Shown piece by piece: positions 36,740 to 47,370 of a DNA stretch of 64,000 nucleotides. The notes beneath the pieces were generated by a model. The model saw nothing but the letters and a program-made list of their open reading frames with translations, did not search any database and was not told the DNA's origin. The stretch lies in NCBI GenBank assembly GCA_032622095.1, contig CP136061.1, positions 124,570,754 through 124,634,753 on the forward strand, given 5' to 3'. A program made the translations under genes and the position numbers. Position 1 is the first letter of the stretch. Each line of letters starts with the position of its first letter. The DNA comes from Siphonodentalium dalli. Its lineage: Eukaryota > Mollusca > Scaphopoda > Gadilida > Siphonodentaliidae.

Positions 36740-36899
36740 ACTTAAAGTACCAGAAGAACGAAGGGAACTGAGATTGGCACAGTGGTCATTGGATGTCAAA
36801 AACAACAATGAAAGCCTGTGAGTACTGATGGAATTATTTTTATACGCCCTTTTGAAGAACAAAAACGGCCATGTTATGTAATTGGTCTAGCCGTTCGTC

Positions 36900-37375
36900 C
36901 GTTGGCAGTTTTGTTTTCAGGATGATAACTCTAGTTTGGTTTATTTTATCGGAACCAAATTTGGTACGTGAGTTTTCCAGACCAAAATACAGATCAATTT
37001 CGGATATGGTTCGATGCGAATATTTTTTAGTGACTTAAGGCTCTTTTCGACTTAGAATTTTCAATATTTGAGGTTTCCGGGTGATAATTTTAGTTTGGTT
37101 TATTTTATCGGAACCAAATTTGTTATGTGAGTTTTCAAGACCAAAATACAGGTCAAGTTCGATTACGGTTTTTTCTGAATATTTTTTTCACTGATTTATG
37201 TCTCTTTTCGAATTAGAATTTTCAATATTTGAGGTTTCAGGATGATAACTCTAGTTTGGATCATTTTATCGGAACCAAATTTGGTATGTGAGTTTTCCAG
37301 ACCAAAATACAGGTCAAGTTCGAGGGTTCGGTCCGAATATTTTTGACTGACTTATGGCTCTTTTCTAACAATACT
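36900..37375 (+). repeat. Tandem repeat, three ~160-bp units
   Basis: AGGATGATAACTCTAGTTTGG, TTTTATCGGAACCAAATTTG, GTGAGTTTTCCAGACCAAAA and AATTTTCAATATTTGAGGTT recur at about 36,918, 37,079 and 37,238. Units differ by scattered substitutions. Non-coding. Confidence 0.8.
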
Positions 37376-37856
37376 ACAATTTAGAGGCCGGACACACCAT
37401 AAAAGAACAAATATTGGGTAAATATTAGAACTGGGGGCCCTCTGCTCTTGACTAATACATTATTGTGATCCAGTTTTTAAGCCAGAACATTTATATTAAT
37501 TTTAGTATTTCAAGTTTGTCTTTAAAACTGGATTGGGAATTAGCTTTACATGGCATCGGACAAAGAGCGATGACTTGTATCCCGAATTTGTTACACGACC
37601 CCTAATATCGCGGGTTTTTAACACAGACTGGTCGCTATTCAAGGTCCAGCAACGTTAACCAACACTGGCATTCCAACAAGCAAGGTTAGCAGCGTCATAC
37701 TATTTAAATTGTCCACCAATACTTTGTAATAAGGATATACAGAAGGACTCAAGTTTTGGCACTAAATACATGTAGGGTTGAAGCTAATAACCAAGTACAG
37801 AGGATATACGTGTGCCTCAGGATCAATTAAACTTAACGAATCATCAATAATACGTT

Positions 37857-38867
37857 TTAGCTCAACTTTACAACGTAAAGTTTGAGCTATTCCAATGGAT
37901 TAGCGTCCGTCGTCCGTCAACAATTTTATTCGGCACACACTACAGGCAGCATCCCTCATCAGATCTTCACCAAACTCCATATGTAGCTTCAGGGTGACCT
38001 ATATATTGGAGCTATCGAATGTTTCCGAATTTCGATGAAAAACATGGTTACCAGCTGCAGCCATCTTGGATGTCAAATTTTAGTCCATCGGCACACCCTA
38101 CAGCCCGCATTTATGGCCGGATCATTTTTAAATTTTGCAGGCACGATTGTGATCACTTGTAGATGGGAGCTATCGAATTTGAACGATTTTCGATGAAAAA
38201 CAGGGCCGCCGGCAGCCATCTTGGATTTTAATATTTGCATGACTAAATCCTTTGGCACACCCTACAGACCACATTCCTTATCCGATCATCACCAAACCTC
38301 ATATGGATCTTCGGGGTGACCTCTAGATGTGAGCTTCCTATTTTGACCGAATTTTTTTGAAAAACATGGCCGGCAGCGGTCATCTTGCAAGTTACTCTTT
38401 GTATGGCTAAATCCTTCGGCCCACCATGCAGGCCATATCTCTCATCCGAACACCACCAAACTGCATATGGATCTTCGGGTGACCTCTAGATAGGAGCCTC
38501 CTATTTTGACCGAAATTTGTTGAAAAACATGGCCACCAGCAGCCATCTTGCAATTTAATCTTTGTATGGCTAAACCTTCGGCATGTCCTGCAGGCCACAT
38601 CTCATCCGATCATCACCAAACTTTATATGGATCTTCGGTGTGACCTCCAGATGGGAGTCTCCTATTTTGACCGGAATTCTTTGAAAAACCATAGCCGCTA
38701 GCGGCCATCTTGGAATTTACTCAATATGAATTATCCTTTGCCGCACCATACGGAGCATATAGCTCATCCGATCATGATCAAACTTTATACGGATCTTCAG
38801 CGTGACTTCTTCTTTATCAGTCTTTTCATTGCTCAGCAAAAAATTAACTCCTCCGCAAGTTGAGCTA
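37857..38867 (+). repeat. ~163-bp satellite (six units) bounded by TAGCTCAACTT inverted ends
   Basis: Units start near 37,931, 38,089, 38,252, 38,418, 38,578 and 38,740 with a GGCACACCCTACAGGCC-like head. They contain CATCACCAAACTCCATATGG, ATCTTCGGGGTGACCTCTAG and GAAAAACATGGCCGCCAGCA, then GCCATCTTG. The block is bounded by TTTTAGCTCAACTTTAC on the left and AAGTTGAGCTAC on the right, in inverted orientation. A TAGCGTCCGTCGTCCGTC stretch near the left end is typical of abundant bivalve repeats. The frames inside are repeat translations. Confidence 0.75.
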
Positions 38868-39265
38868 CAGTTTCAGTGACACTTTCAAAACATTAACTTG
38901 CCATATGAAGAACACAATTGTGACATCGAGTTCAGCTAATACATTTGTCCCATTTGAAACTGGTAATAGAAAACACGCGACATATGATGTAAACATGAGC
39001 ATTAAGGGTCTGCGCATGTTTTGTCAAAATGTTCAGGTATTTAAAAAATGGCCGCATTTTTTCTCAACATACATGTATGTCTAGAATTTCGATTTGATAT
39101 CTGTAACAAGCGATTAGTGTGACACAGTATTAAAGAACAATCAACCCGTTGGAAACTATAACCTCGTTACTATGCTTTTATGGCAGAACAAAACATTTTA
39201 AATTTCATCAAGCAATTCATTATTATTTCCATTTAGAAAGACAGCCACCCTTAATTGTCTATATT

Positions 39266-41062
39266 CGCAACATATCCTCCTGGAAATAGGTTCATATTGG
39301 ACGTAAATATTCACAAAGGTTCATATTGAACGGATTTGATTATGAAACAAGTAAACCATAGTCAGAAATGGTAACGCCCTCGAGATCATATTATTAGGCA
39401 TATATAACATATATTGGAGCTTTAATATGTAATGTTTTTCGTATGTATGTATGGTGTATTCTTGGTGACGAAGCATGTGAAAACATTTTTTTAAATCGGA
39501 TGTGCCAAACTATAGTTATGATAATTATGAAATACTTACACACCATGCGTCACGTATAATATATGTTCACAAAGGGCACATACGTTCCAATTGGTTGACG
39601 GTTCATCGGTAAACGTGCAACACCCATTGCATCGATACACCAATATCCACACACGGTATTCGTGACATGGTTCAAGTACGCAGATACCGAGTAAGTTTTT
39701 AACAACATATCCTCGTGCAATAGGTTCATATAGGACCTAAATATTCCCATATGTTCATACTGTGCTTACTTGATTCTGCCCATATAGGACTTATACCCGT
39801 TATTCAGTTGGAAGGCGCCGGTCGCAGTGAAAACACATTATAAAGAAAGTTCATCTGGAAAGTCGTGTCGATGAAAAAAGTTATTAAATAGTGCGTATAT
39901 GACCTTATTTCGATTTGAAATAATCTCACATACGACTGTTTGGATCGTGTCCCATTTAGGTTCATATTCAAATAATGCCTATATGCTTGGCAATATAAAC
40001 AATAACGGCGTAATCAGCCCACAGTGAGCGTATATCGTTATCTTGTTGAATGGCAGGGTCGCAGTGAAAACAGATTATAAAGAGGTTGAATCTGGTTGTA
40101 TCGATGAAAATAGGTAGATTAAATAATGCCAAAATGCAACATATCCTCAGGGAAATAGGTTCATATTGGACCTACATATTCAAATCGGTACTTATTGGAC
40201 ATTATTTGATTCTGAAATAATTCCATAGTGGACTTACACCCGTTATTCCGTTGGATGTCGCGGGCTACAATGGAAACACATTATAAACATCGTACATCTG
40301 GTAAGTCGTGAGTTGGTTTATTCTTGTTATTTTCCAGCCTGTTCTTATAAAACTAAGCACAATTCGGGCTTATTTCATATTGAACTAGTCCCATATATGG
40401 CTGTTTTAAGAACAAGCGTTTATGCCCATATAGCGATTATTTCATATCCAAATAATGCCAATATGTGCTTATTTTAGTAACATGACATTAGTTCACTGTG
40501 AACTAATTTCCGCGAGAACAGGCTGCAATATGGGCATATTTCGTATGGAAAAAGTCCCATATCGGACTGTAGTAAAAAAACGCGTTTACGTCCATATAGA
40601 GCGTATATTGGGGTTAAATAATGACAATATGTGCGTATTTCGCTCATTACGCCGTTGTGTGCTTACTTTCACGGGAACAGGCTGATATTCGAGAATTTTA
40701 TTCCCAAGCCCGTTGATCAATTCATAATTTTGTTGAGGTGCATTCCAGACCATATGCCAATTTCCAAAACCCAGCTGACCACTATGTCTAAATACTGCGA
40801 CGTATTTCCAGTGAACGGTTCCCTGTTTGAGTGGATCTGAGTGCATTTCCAGCCTGTTCTCGTGAAAATTAGCACATAAAGGGCTTATTTTAATGAACGA
40901 TATAAGCTCATATTGACATTATTTAACCTCAATATACGCTAACGATATAATGAGTATAAGTCATATATGAGCTTACTTCAAAATGAGATAAGTTACATAT
41001 TAACCTATGTGGATATTTAGTTCGTATATGAACCTATTTGCACGCACGAGGATATGTTGGCA
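39266..41062. mobile_element. Foldback/tandem element with AACATATCCTC ends
   Basis: AACATATCCTC..GAAATAGGTTCATATTGGAC appears at about 39,268, 39,707 and 40,138 in direct order. It appears again in inverted order near 41,000-41,055 (CGTATATGAACCTATTTG ... GAGGATATGTTG). Inner words such as CCAGCCTGTTCTCG and its inverse GAGAACAGGCTG recur near 40,335, 40,510, 40,670 and 40,845. The region is built of step repeats of TATGxxCTTATTT type and has no coding frame of interest. Confidence 0.55.
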
Positions 41063-41945
41063 TTTCAGCATTTTTTGAAGAAAAAGACATTCTCAATGCG
41101 CTGAAATATTTGTAGCTGATTTAATCTCATGGTTGTATCATAATTATATGGAGATATGATGTTATATCATGCAATTGAAAATTTAACATTGAAGCCCCTC
41201 TCATAAAGCCAATAAGGTGATTGGATTGTTGTGTGAAATCATTTATTAGGTCAGCAGTTTTTTGGTACCTAATTGTACAACAAAGAAAATGATAATTTCA
41301 ATCTCTCAAATGTATTAAAAATCAATTGTTTTATCTACTTGTAATATAACTAATCCATATTCAGACTCTATATACAATGAATATGATGATATGTGAAATG
41401 CAAGATTATTCGCCGAATAGATCTAGAGAACGTTTTCATTGAAGTGGTGCAAAATGCACACCTGAAGAAGATATTCTGATTTCAAAAATGTTATTTTCTG
41501 TCTTCCAACTGTCCGCAAATTGGTACGGCGGTTGTGAAAACCCTCTCATACACAGTATGCTATTTTCCATTCCATAAATAAAAAAGAAACTAATTTTAAT
41601 ATCACAGTAGCTATCTACGCTTTTTCTCAGTTCTTTTGTGATTAACGAGACATTCCTGTGGGAACGCACACATCTCGTATTTCAAGAAAGTCTGGTCATA
41701 ATGAAAGAAGCATCCATCATTTAAACATGGTATTATTAATGTACTCATGACATCCTGTATTTTTACCCAGATGGAAATCAAAAAGGAAATGACAAAATGA
41801 ATGAGTGGAAAATACTTTGTTCTGTAACCCAGTCAGAACCAGAAAGAATGCTTATACGTTACATGTCGGCTGCTGCCTATAGATCTATAAAGGCTATGGT
41901 TAGATTTATTCGGGTTTATTTCCATTTTACCGGTAAGTCAAATCA
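41063..41945. other. No gene seen
   Basis: AT-rich sequence with short frames only and no domain, repeat terminus or RNA gene that I can identify. Confidence 0.4.
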
Positions 41946-41949
41946 CGAC

Positions 41950-42262
41950 ATTGGTTGATTGGTTGATTGATTGGGTTTTAATGTGGCTTTCAGCAACTAA
42001 AGCCATATCACGACATTACAAGTTTAAGCGGTGGAGGAAATCCGCACACTTACGGTTAATCTAACAGTTATTTCAATGGCTAATAAACTCGTCGACCTTG
42101 TGCGGCAAACCGCCGGCCATCGGAAAATCCACCAGATAACGATTTCGAGTTAAAAAGTACACGATGGAAGCACGTGGATATGAACCACTATATCGCCAGC
42201 GCTGGAGTGAGAAACGGCTCGGAGTTGTACCCCATAACCGGCTGAGCCACCGAGGCCCATAA
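41950..42262 (-). mobile_element. tRNA-derived SINE
   Basis: On the minus strand the element opens with GGGCCTCGGTGGCTCAGCCG and GTTATGGGG, a good RNA polymerase III box A (42,233-42,252). GGTTCATATCC follows as box B (42,177-42,187), about 50 bp downstream as in a tRNA. The body runs about 170 bp, passes GTGATATGGCTTTAGTTGCT, and ends in a CCCAATCAATCAACCAATC-type tail at about 41,951-41,975. A tail fragment of the same family lies at 22,836-22,900, and a related end lies near 58,690-58,745. Confidence 0.8.
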
Positions 42263-43110
42263 TCACGACGTTCCCAGTGTAAATGCTGGATGAAGACCAC
42301 ACATAAACTTAACTCGAACTTAGTGTGAAATGTTTTGTTTTTAGACCAATTGTCTGTTTTCTTGTAATTTCCATCAAATTTTCGATTGAAATAGCAATCA
42401 GGCGGGAAATTTCCAACCATAGCGGGTGTCAGGTTATAACATTTTAACCCACTGCGGGTACAGGTGGGATTTTGCACTCTGCACACCCCAACGGAAACCA
42501 TCTAGCCACCAGGATTGAGGCTGCCATTGAACATTTTCGAAAATGGCAAAACAAATTCCATTTGGCCAAAGATTTTTTTTGCACCAAAATCGGAATTCAA
42601 AAATCCAAATTGATTTTGTGACGGGAGCGACATGAGAACCAATGTTATAGTATGGATCATCTGCTACTTAATTAGGTGATGCAGCTTAATTTGTAACAAA
42701 ATGCACACATGGCAATGCACTATCAAACAATCTAATAAAAGAGTAACGAGGATTAACACTTATTATTTGTCTGTCATAAGGCTGAATGGTATAGATGGTT
42801 GTTAGTGGTATATTGTCAAGTAGCAATGGTGGGATTAAAGATTTCTAGACGAGGTATTTGAAGGTATGGACATAATTAATTAGAATGCTAGATGTTAAGT
42901 AAAACATAAATATTCATTAATTGTTAGACCAGCAAATGAGGATTTAATTTGGCCAATAATAAATCAGAATTGGTCAAAAATATTTTTCGATCCCACGTGA
43001 ACACTGATAGCCACGCCTCTGTCCGTGTGTCTTCTAACCACAAATGAGCGAACTTCCTAGACATTCTTGCAATTGCCATTCATGTCATTGAGTGCATGAT
43101 TCTAAGCTAA
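42263..43110. other. No gene seen; scattered repeat words
   Basis: TTTCCAACC-type words appear near 42,410. The rest is AT-rich and has no coding frame or element end that I can support. Confidence 0.35.
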
Positions 43111-43115
43111 CATCG

Positions 43116-43453
43116 TTACTCATTCGTTTTTTCTCCCTCTGGACAGTAATGTACGAACTTTAGGTCCAACTGCAACTCAATTTGTGAATGTTCAATCATG
43201 GACGGCATAATCTTAGTTTGATGTCGCGTTTCACCAAGCTTATTCTGACGTTGATTCCATAATTGAATGCTTTCGTTGATATTACCAAACAAACTCTTGG
43301 GACATGCCAGGGATATCAAGTCTGGACAGCTCAGCTCATTGAAATTTTGTTTTGTGAACATTATCGGTGATTGAGGCGCGATAAATGTCTCCCAAACAGA
43401 ATCACACAAACGACGGGGAGCGTTAATCTCCGACAATACAGTTCGTAGTTCCT
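43116..43453 (-). CDS. Hypothetical exon-like ORF, no recognised family
   Basis: An open frame on the minus strand runs from just inside an acceptor-like ACTTATTAG (at about 43,453) to a stop at 43,116, about 112 codons. The first Met lies at 43,436. Composition is normal for a soluble protein (balanced charge, several Cys, Trp and Phe) and unlike the low-complexity frames around it. It carries NFNELSCPDLISLACPKSLF and ESIQLWNQRQNKLGE. I recognise no domain. It could be a terminal exon of a host gene or of a transposon protein. Confidence 0.3.
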
Positions 43454-43484
43454 AATAAGTGTCAAACAGAGCTCTCAGTACAGC

Positions 43485-43571
43485 GATGCCAACATATAGT
43501 TCACGCGATTCGTAACACACCGGCACCACAAGAGAGCAAGAGAGAGAGAGAGAGAGAGAGAGCGAGACAGA

Positions 43572-43621
<50 letters not shown>

Positions 43622-43669
43622 GAGAGAGATGCCAGCATATAGTTCACGTGATTCGTAACACACCGGCAC

Positions 43670-43735
<66 letters not shown>
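43485..43735 (+). repeat. Two (GA)n microsatellites, each preceded by the same 50-bp leader
   Basis: GCCAACATATAGTTCACGCG through GGCACCACAAGAGAG precedes the first GA block (about 43,530-43,628). GCCAGCATATAGTTCACGTG through the same end precedes the second block (about 43,675-43,733). The whole ~145-bp unit was therefore duplicated in tandem. The frames of alternating R and E, or of S and L, are artefacts of the microsatellite. Confidence 0.9.
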
Positions 43736-43736
<1 letters not shown>

Positions 43737-43739
43737 TTG

Positions 43740-44780
43740 CTTATTCCTCCATACAAGGGAAACTTATGTACAGCAGTATATACAGTTACGTGATAAGAGA
43801 GTCGCAGATATCGAAGATATTGATTATTTGATACCGCAAGCGTTTTTGTCACCCGAACATTTTTTTCCCCGCGAGAATATATAAATGAGCGGTGTCTGTT
43901 CGTGTTTCCGTCCTGCAGTGTACATGTAGCTATGGTTTACCCCTTTGTTAAATAGTATTTGTCATTCTATCGTGATTTTATCCATGTTTAAAGGCGGTTT
44001 GCGCTCGAAAATACACCTAATAATATTCACTTTTGAATTTTTCCGGGTATGGAAATAGGTCGATAAATACTTGAAATACTTTTCTTACAGCATTAAGTGT
44101 CCGAGAAAGACGCATTGAAGTTATTCAAAATACAACTTTGAACACGATATATGGGTCCCAAACAAAAAAACAGCAAAACAGTTAAACTGGAATCCTTGTG
44201 CTGCTTATTTGAGAAATATAGTTATGATAGCACTCGCCGTGGATTCACAATTATACTGTTGTTACTGTTTGGGAGAAACCTCATTTACCAAAAGCTCATA
44301 GGATCATGGCATATTTACTGTTTTAAGCTTCCACTCGTAAGTTAATCATCATTATTCCCGAAAGACACTGAACACATAAATTAATGCGAAAGTAATTGAA
44401 TTACATTGAATTACATGTAATTAAAAAGTACCCATTACAAATTACTTTTCATTACGTGAGAAAAGGTAATGCTTTATAATGCATTCACATTATCATTACT
44501 TCATCCCTGCACGACACCGGAAGTAAAACGCCACCTGGCACTATTCCCTGCTATAAAATGAACGTTTACTATCACAATTTATAGAATGGGTTTAATGAAT
44601 GGAATAAGGGTAGTATCATGTAATGAATGAATGATTCGGTGGAATCTTGGAGATTGTTCTAACAAATCATATTGTTTTGTAACGGTTTTTCTGTTGTCCC
44701 TTAATCTTTGTGGGTCCATCCATTGATAATCCTACGGGGGTTTCTGGGCTCCACATATAGATATCAACAAAGACAAAGAC
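43740..44780. other. No gene seen
   Basis: Only short frames. A small block of ATTACATGTAATTA-type inverted words lies near 44,390-44,500. Confidence 0.35.
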
Positions 44781-45062
44781 TCAAGTCAAGAACAGACTAC
44801 AGATCAAGATCCAGGAAGCCACATACATACATTTCCTGTAACGTTGAGGTTTGGGACAATAAGTTGCGGATGGCGCAATGATATATATAGTATAACCTTG
44901 TTGAGGCTGAGTGGTATAACCTTGTTGAGGCTGAGTAGTATAACCTTGTTGAGGCTGAGTGGTATAACATTGTTGAGGCTGAGTAGTATAACCTTGTGGA
45001 GGCTGAGTGCTATAACCTTGTGAAGGCTGAAGGGTAGTATCAACCCATATTTCCTCGATCAT
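44781..45062 (-). CDS. Short ORF with 8-residue QPQQGYTT repeats
   Basis: A 93-codon frame opens with MIEEIWVDTTLQPSQGYSTQ. It continues with five or so copies of an 8-residue repeat (QPQQGYTT) encoded by a 24-bp minisatellite, and ends with a Cys-containing, hydrophobic tail (SWILICSLFLT). Q/G/Y/T-rich leaders of this kind occur in several unrelated membrane or low-complexity proteins, so I assign no function. The start codon lies inside the left arm of the hairpin at 45,038-45,190. It could be a real small exon or a chance frame across a minisatellite. Confidence 0.3.
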   Translation of the reverse strand: MIEEIWVDTTLQPSQGYSTQPPQGYTTQPQQCYTTQPQQGYTTQPQQGYTTQPQQGYTIYIIAPSATYCPKPQRYRKCMYVASWILICSLFLT

Positions 45063-45190
45063 TTTTTAAATTGATTGATTATAATAATGTGATACATTGA
45101 TGGAAAGAGCTCTAAGAGCTCTTTCCATCAATGTATCACATTATTATAATCAATAAATTTGAAAAATGATCAAGGAAATATGGGTTGATA
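45038..45190. repeat. Near-perfect 75-bp inverted repeat with a 3-base loop
   Basis: The left arm (45,038-45,112, TATCAACCCATATTTCCTCG to GGAAAGAGCTC) and the right arm (45,116-45,190) are reverse complements with only a few mismatches around TAA. The left arm contains the ATG of the QPQQGYTT frame. The right arm carries the mirrored start (MIKEIWVDT on the plus strand), which soon runs into unrelated sequence. This is an inverted duplication of an exon start. Confidence 0.85.
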
Positions 45191-45339
45191 CAAAAATCGG
45201 ACTTGGCACTGAAAGGGTTAAATAGAAATAGAGAATATTCTTGCTAAATGTAGTTATATTATACAAATATTATATCCAAATTGACATAACACACCGTCTT
45301 TCTTATATATTAATTAAATGTAGCGACTCTCGATGGTGA

Positions 45340-45490
45340 AATCGGTTTCGTTAGTTTATCGCCGGTAGTTGCGTCCCGAATCGAGAGGTAAATATTTACA
45401 ATTGAGCGTAGTTCAGACGATATTTTCTATGGAGTGTTACGGTCGATTTGCTTGAGATTTTCGGTGATGTTAGTAGAATGCTACATTCCA
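45340..45490 (+). repeat. Dispersed repeat, partner of 32,720-32,895
   Basis: GTAAATATTTACAATTGAGC, CTATGGAGTG, GGTCGATTTGCTTGAGATTT and TCGGTGATGTT match the reverse complement of the copy at 32,720-32,895. Non-coding. Confidence 0.65.
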
Positions 45491-45499
45491 CCAGCGACT

Positions 45500-46325
45500 G
45501 AATTCTAACCTATCAGTTTCGCGCACCCGAAGAAGTCCATAATATGTCTTTAAGCACTCGAAAGAAACATCAGCTATAACAATAAAAAGAGTGATGCAGT
45601 GCAAGCTTTGAATTGATGACGCGGAAAAGCGAAGACAGAAATGCATCCTTGCTCGAATTATATAATCCTGCTAACTACCGTGCCGCCATTTTGTCGCAAA
45701 AGTCGACTTTTAGTGGCACTTCACTGCATATCACATTATGAAACAACGAGATTTGAAGCCCGGCGCTGCAACTTTAAATTGCTCATTTGGGTTCTACTTC
45801 GCTTATTACATCAAGACAGCTGCTCGCCGCAAAATTATATTTTCATATTCCCATGCAGTGTTGTTATTGAAATAATTTTTTTCTAAAGGGTCCCAATTTC
45901 AGCTACTATTCTAACAGCGCTTGCACAACTCGTGATGAATACACATTCTTGAAAGCAAATCTAACGAGCTGTAATTTGACGAGCAAAGATAACGTGATGC
46001 AATATTGACCGACAATTCTCCTATAGAGTAAGGTGCATGAGTGTGGAATTCAGTGATCGGTTGTGGGTAACAGTCCTAATGGATTGCAACAAAAGCGTGG
46101 CCTAGCCTAGGGAAAGTCGATAGCCTTCGTCTTCATTTGAACACTAAGAGATGTATACCATAATTTGAAATGTACATGCAGAAAATAACAGTCATGTATT
46201 TGTGCTGAGCAGCAGTGCGAGCTTGTCCATTAAATTATATAGCTACATGTACATGCTATATATTATTTCGATTATTTTAATTTTGTAATAAACCAATACA
46301 AACAGAGATTGAGACTCGGGAGTCC
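45500..46325. other. No gene seen
   Basis: Short frames only, none with a domain. The sequence looks unique apart from a few short runs. Confidence 0.35.
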
Positions 46326-46329
46326 AAAT

Positions 46330-46585
46330 CCGCGAACAGGACTTAGTGTATGTATTCCAATCCGCCAGACGTGATCCGTAAGTGACGCTTCGATCACCTC
46401 AAACGGGACTTTATGGATGTATTCCAATCCGCTTGACGTGATCCGTGAGTGACGCTTCGATCACCTCGAACAGGACTTTGTTGATGTATTTCAATCCGCC
46501 AGACGTTATCCGTGAGTGACGAGTAGAACACCGTTAAATAGGACTTCGTGTATGTATTCAAATCCACCAGACGTGATTCGTGATT
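46330..46585 (+). repeat. Tandem repeat, four ~69-bp units
   Basis: CCGCCAGACGTGATCCGTAA and its variants recur at about 46,361, 46,430, 46,496 and 46,565, each followed or preceded by AACAGGACTT..TGTATGTATTCCAAT. GTGACGCTTCGATCACCTC accompanies the first units. Non-coding. Confidence 0.8.
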
Positions 46586-47029
46586 GTAATTCAAGTTGAA
46601 TATTTGTCTCTGAAACATGTATTCTGATTGGTCGAGAGATGATAGACAACTTTAGTTTTCGATTCACCAGCATCGGTCACTGATCGGTTAACAAATTTGG
46701 AATGGAGCACTGCGTCATAACAACGAGATAAAAATACGTCACCGCGCAGCCATGATGAGACGCGTAATCGAGTCAATCGCTCATAGATGTTTATACTACA
46801 GATACTGTTGACAGGACGTTCTTCGGGCGCTGTTCCGAGTAAATAAATGGAACGTACCCAGAGATTTGATCACCGAAAAAGGATATCTCATTTCATGGCA
46901 TGTAACGCGGATAAAAAGCGCATTTCTTACAGTTTCTTTAAATGTTTTGGTGGATTGAATTACAATGGAATATTAACTCACTCTGCTGAATTGGATATTC
47001 GGAAATTCGAGACATACGTCCTTTTTGAC

Positions 47030-47370
47030 TGGGTACTAGTCTGCCGTTTCTATATTTAGCGCGGGGTTTTCCAAACAAAATGGCGAAAACCGATCGCAAC
47101 ACAACCTGAGCAAATTTCCTTTGTGCTTTGAGAACAATTCCCGCTTTATAACAGAATGGAGGATCAGAGCGGTAGTTTTGTTGTCGATTTTCGAAAGCAA
47201 CTCGTCAAAATTGGAGCAAATTAGAACTCTTGTGTCTGACTTGCGATGCGTGTTGTCGGAATATTGTCGTCCATGTGCGTTTAGACTTTTGTGTTGATAA
47301 ACTAATCGGAGAACCAAATCACACCGTTTCGAAATATAGTTCTTTGGTTCTGGTCGGACTGTCCAAACTT
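47030..47370 (+). pseudogene. Exon-like duplicated segment, copy 2 (unknown family)
   Basis: Direct repeat of 3,190-3,530. It keeps CTATATTTAGCGCGGGGTTT, AAAATGGCGAAAACCGATCG, ATGGAGGATCAGAGCGG with the same 22-codon frame and TAG, then GAGAACCAAATCACACCG and ACTGTCCAAACTTAAG|GTACGA, a strong splice donor. Compared with copy 1, indels near 47,245-47,300 break the central frame. The last part again encodes IGEPNHTVSKYSS. Substitutions are spread along the copy, so the duplication is not recent. Unknown protein. Confidence 0.4.

Noticed and set aside
36900-38870. Regularly spaced repeats considered as a CRISPR-like array
   Set aside because: Units of about 160 bp are contiguous without unique spacers, the genome is eukaryotic, and there are no cas genes.
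43475-43884. Frames of alternating R/E or S/L
   Set aside because: Direct products of the GA microsatellite.
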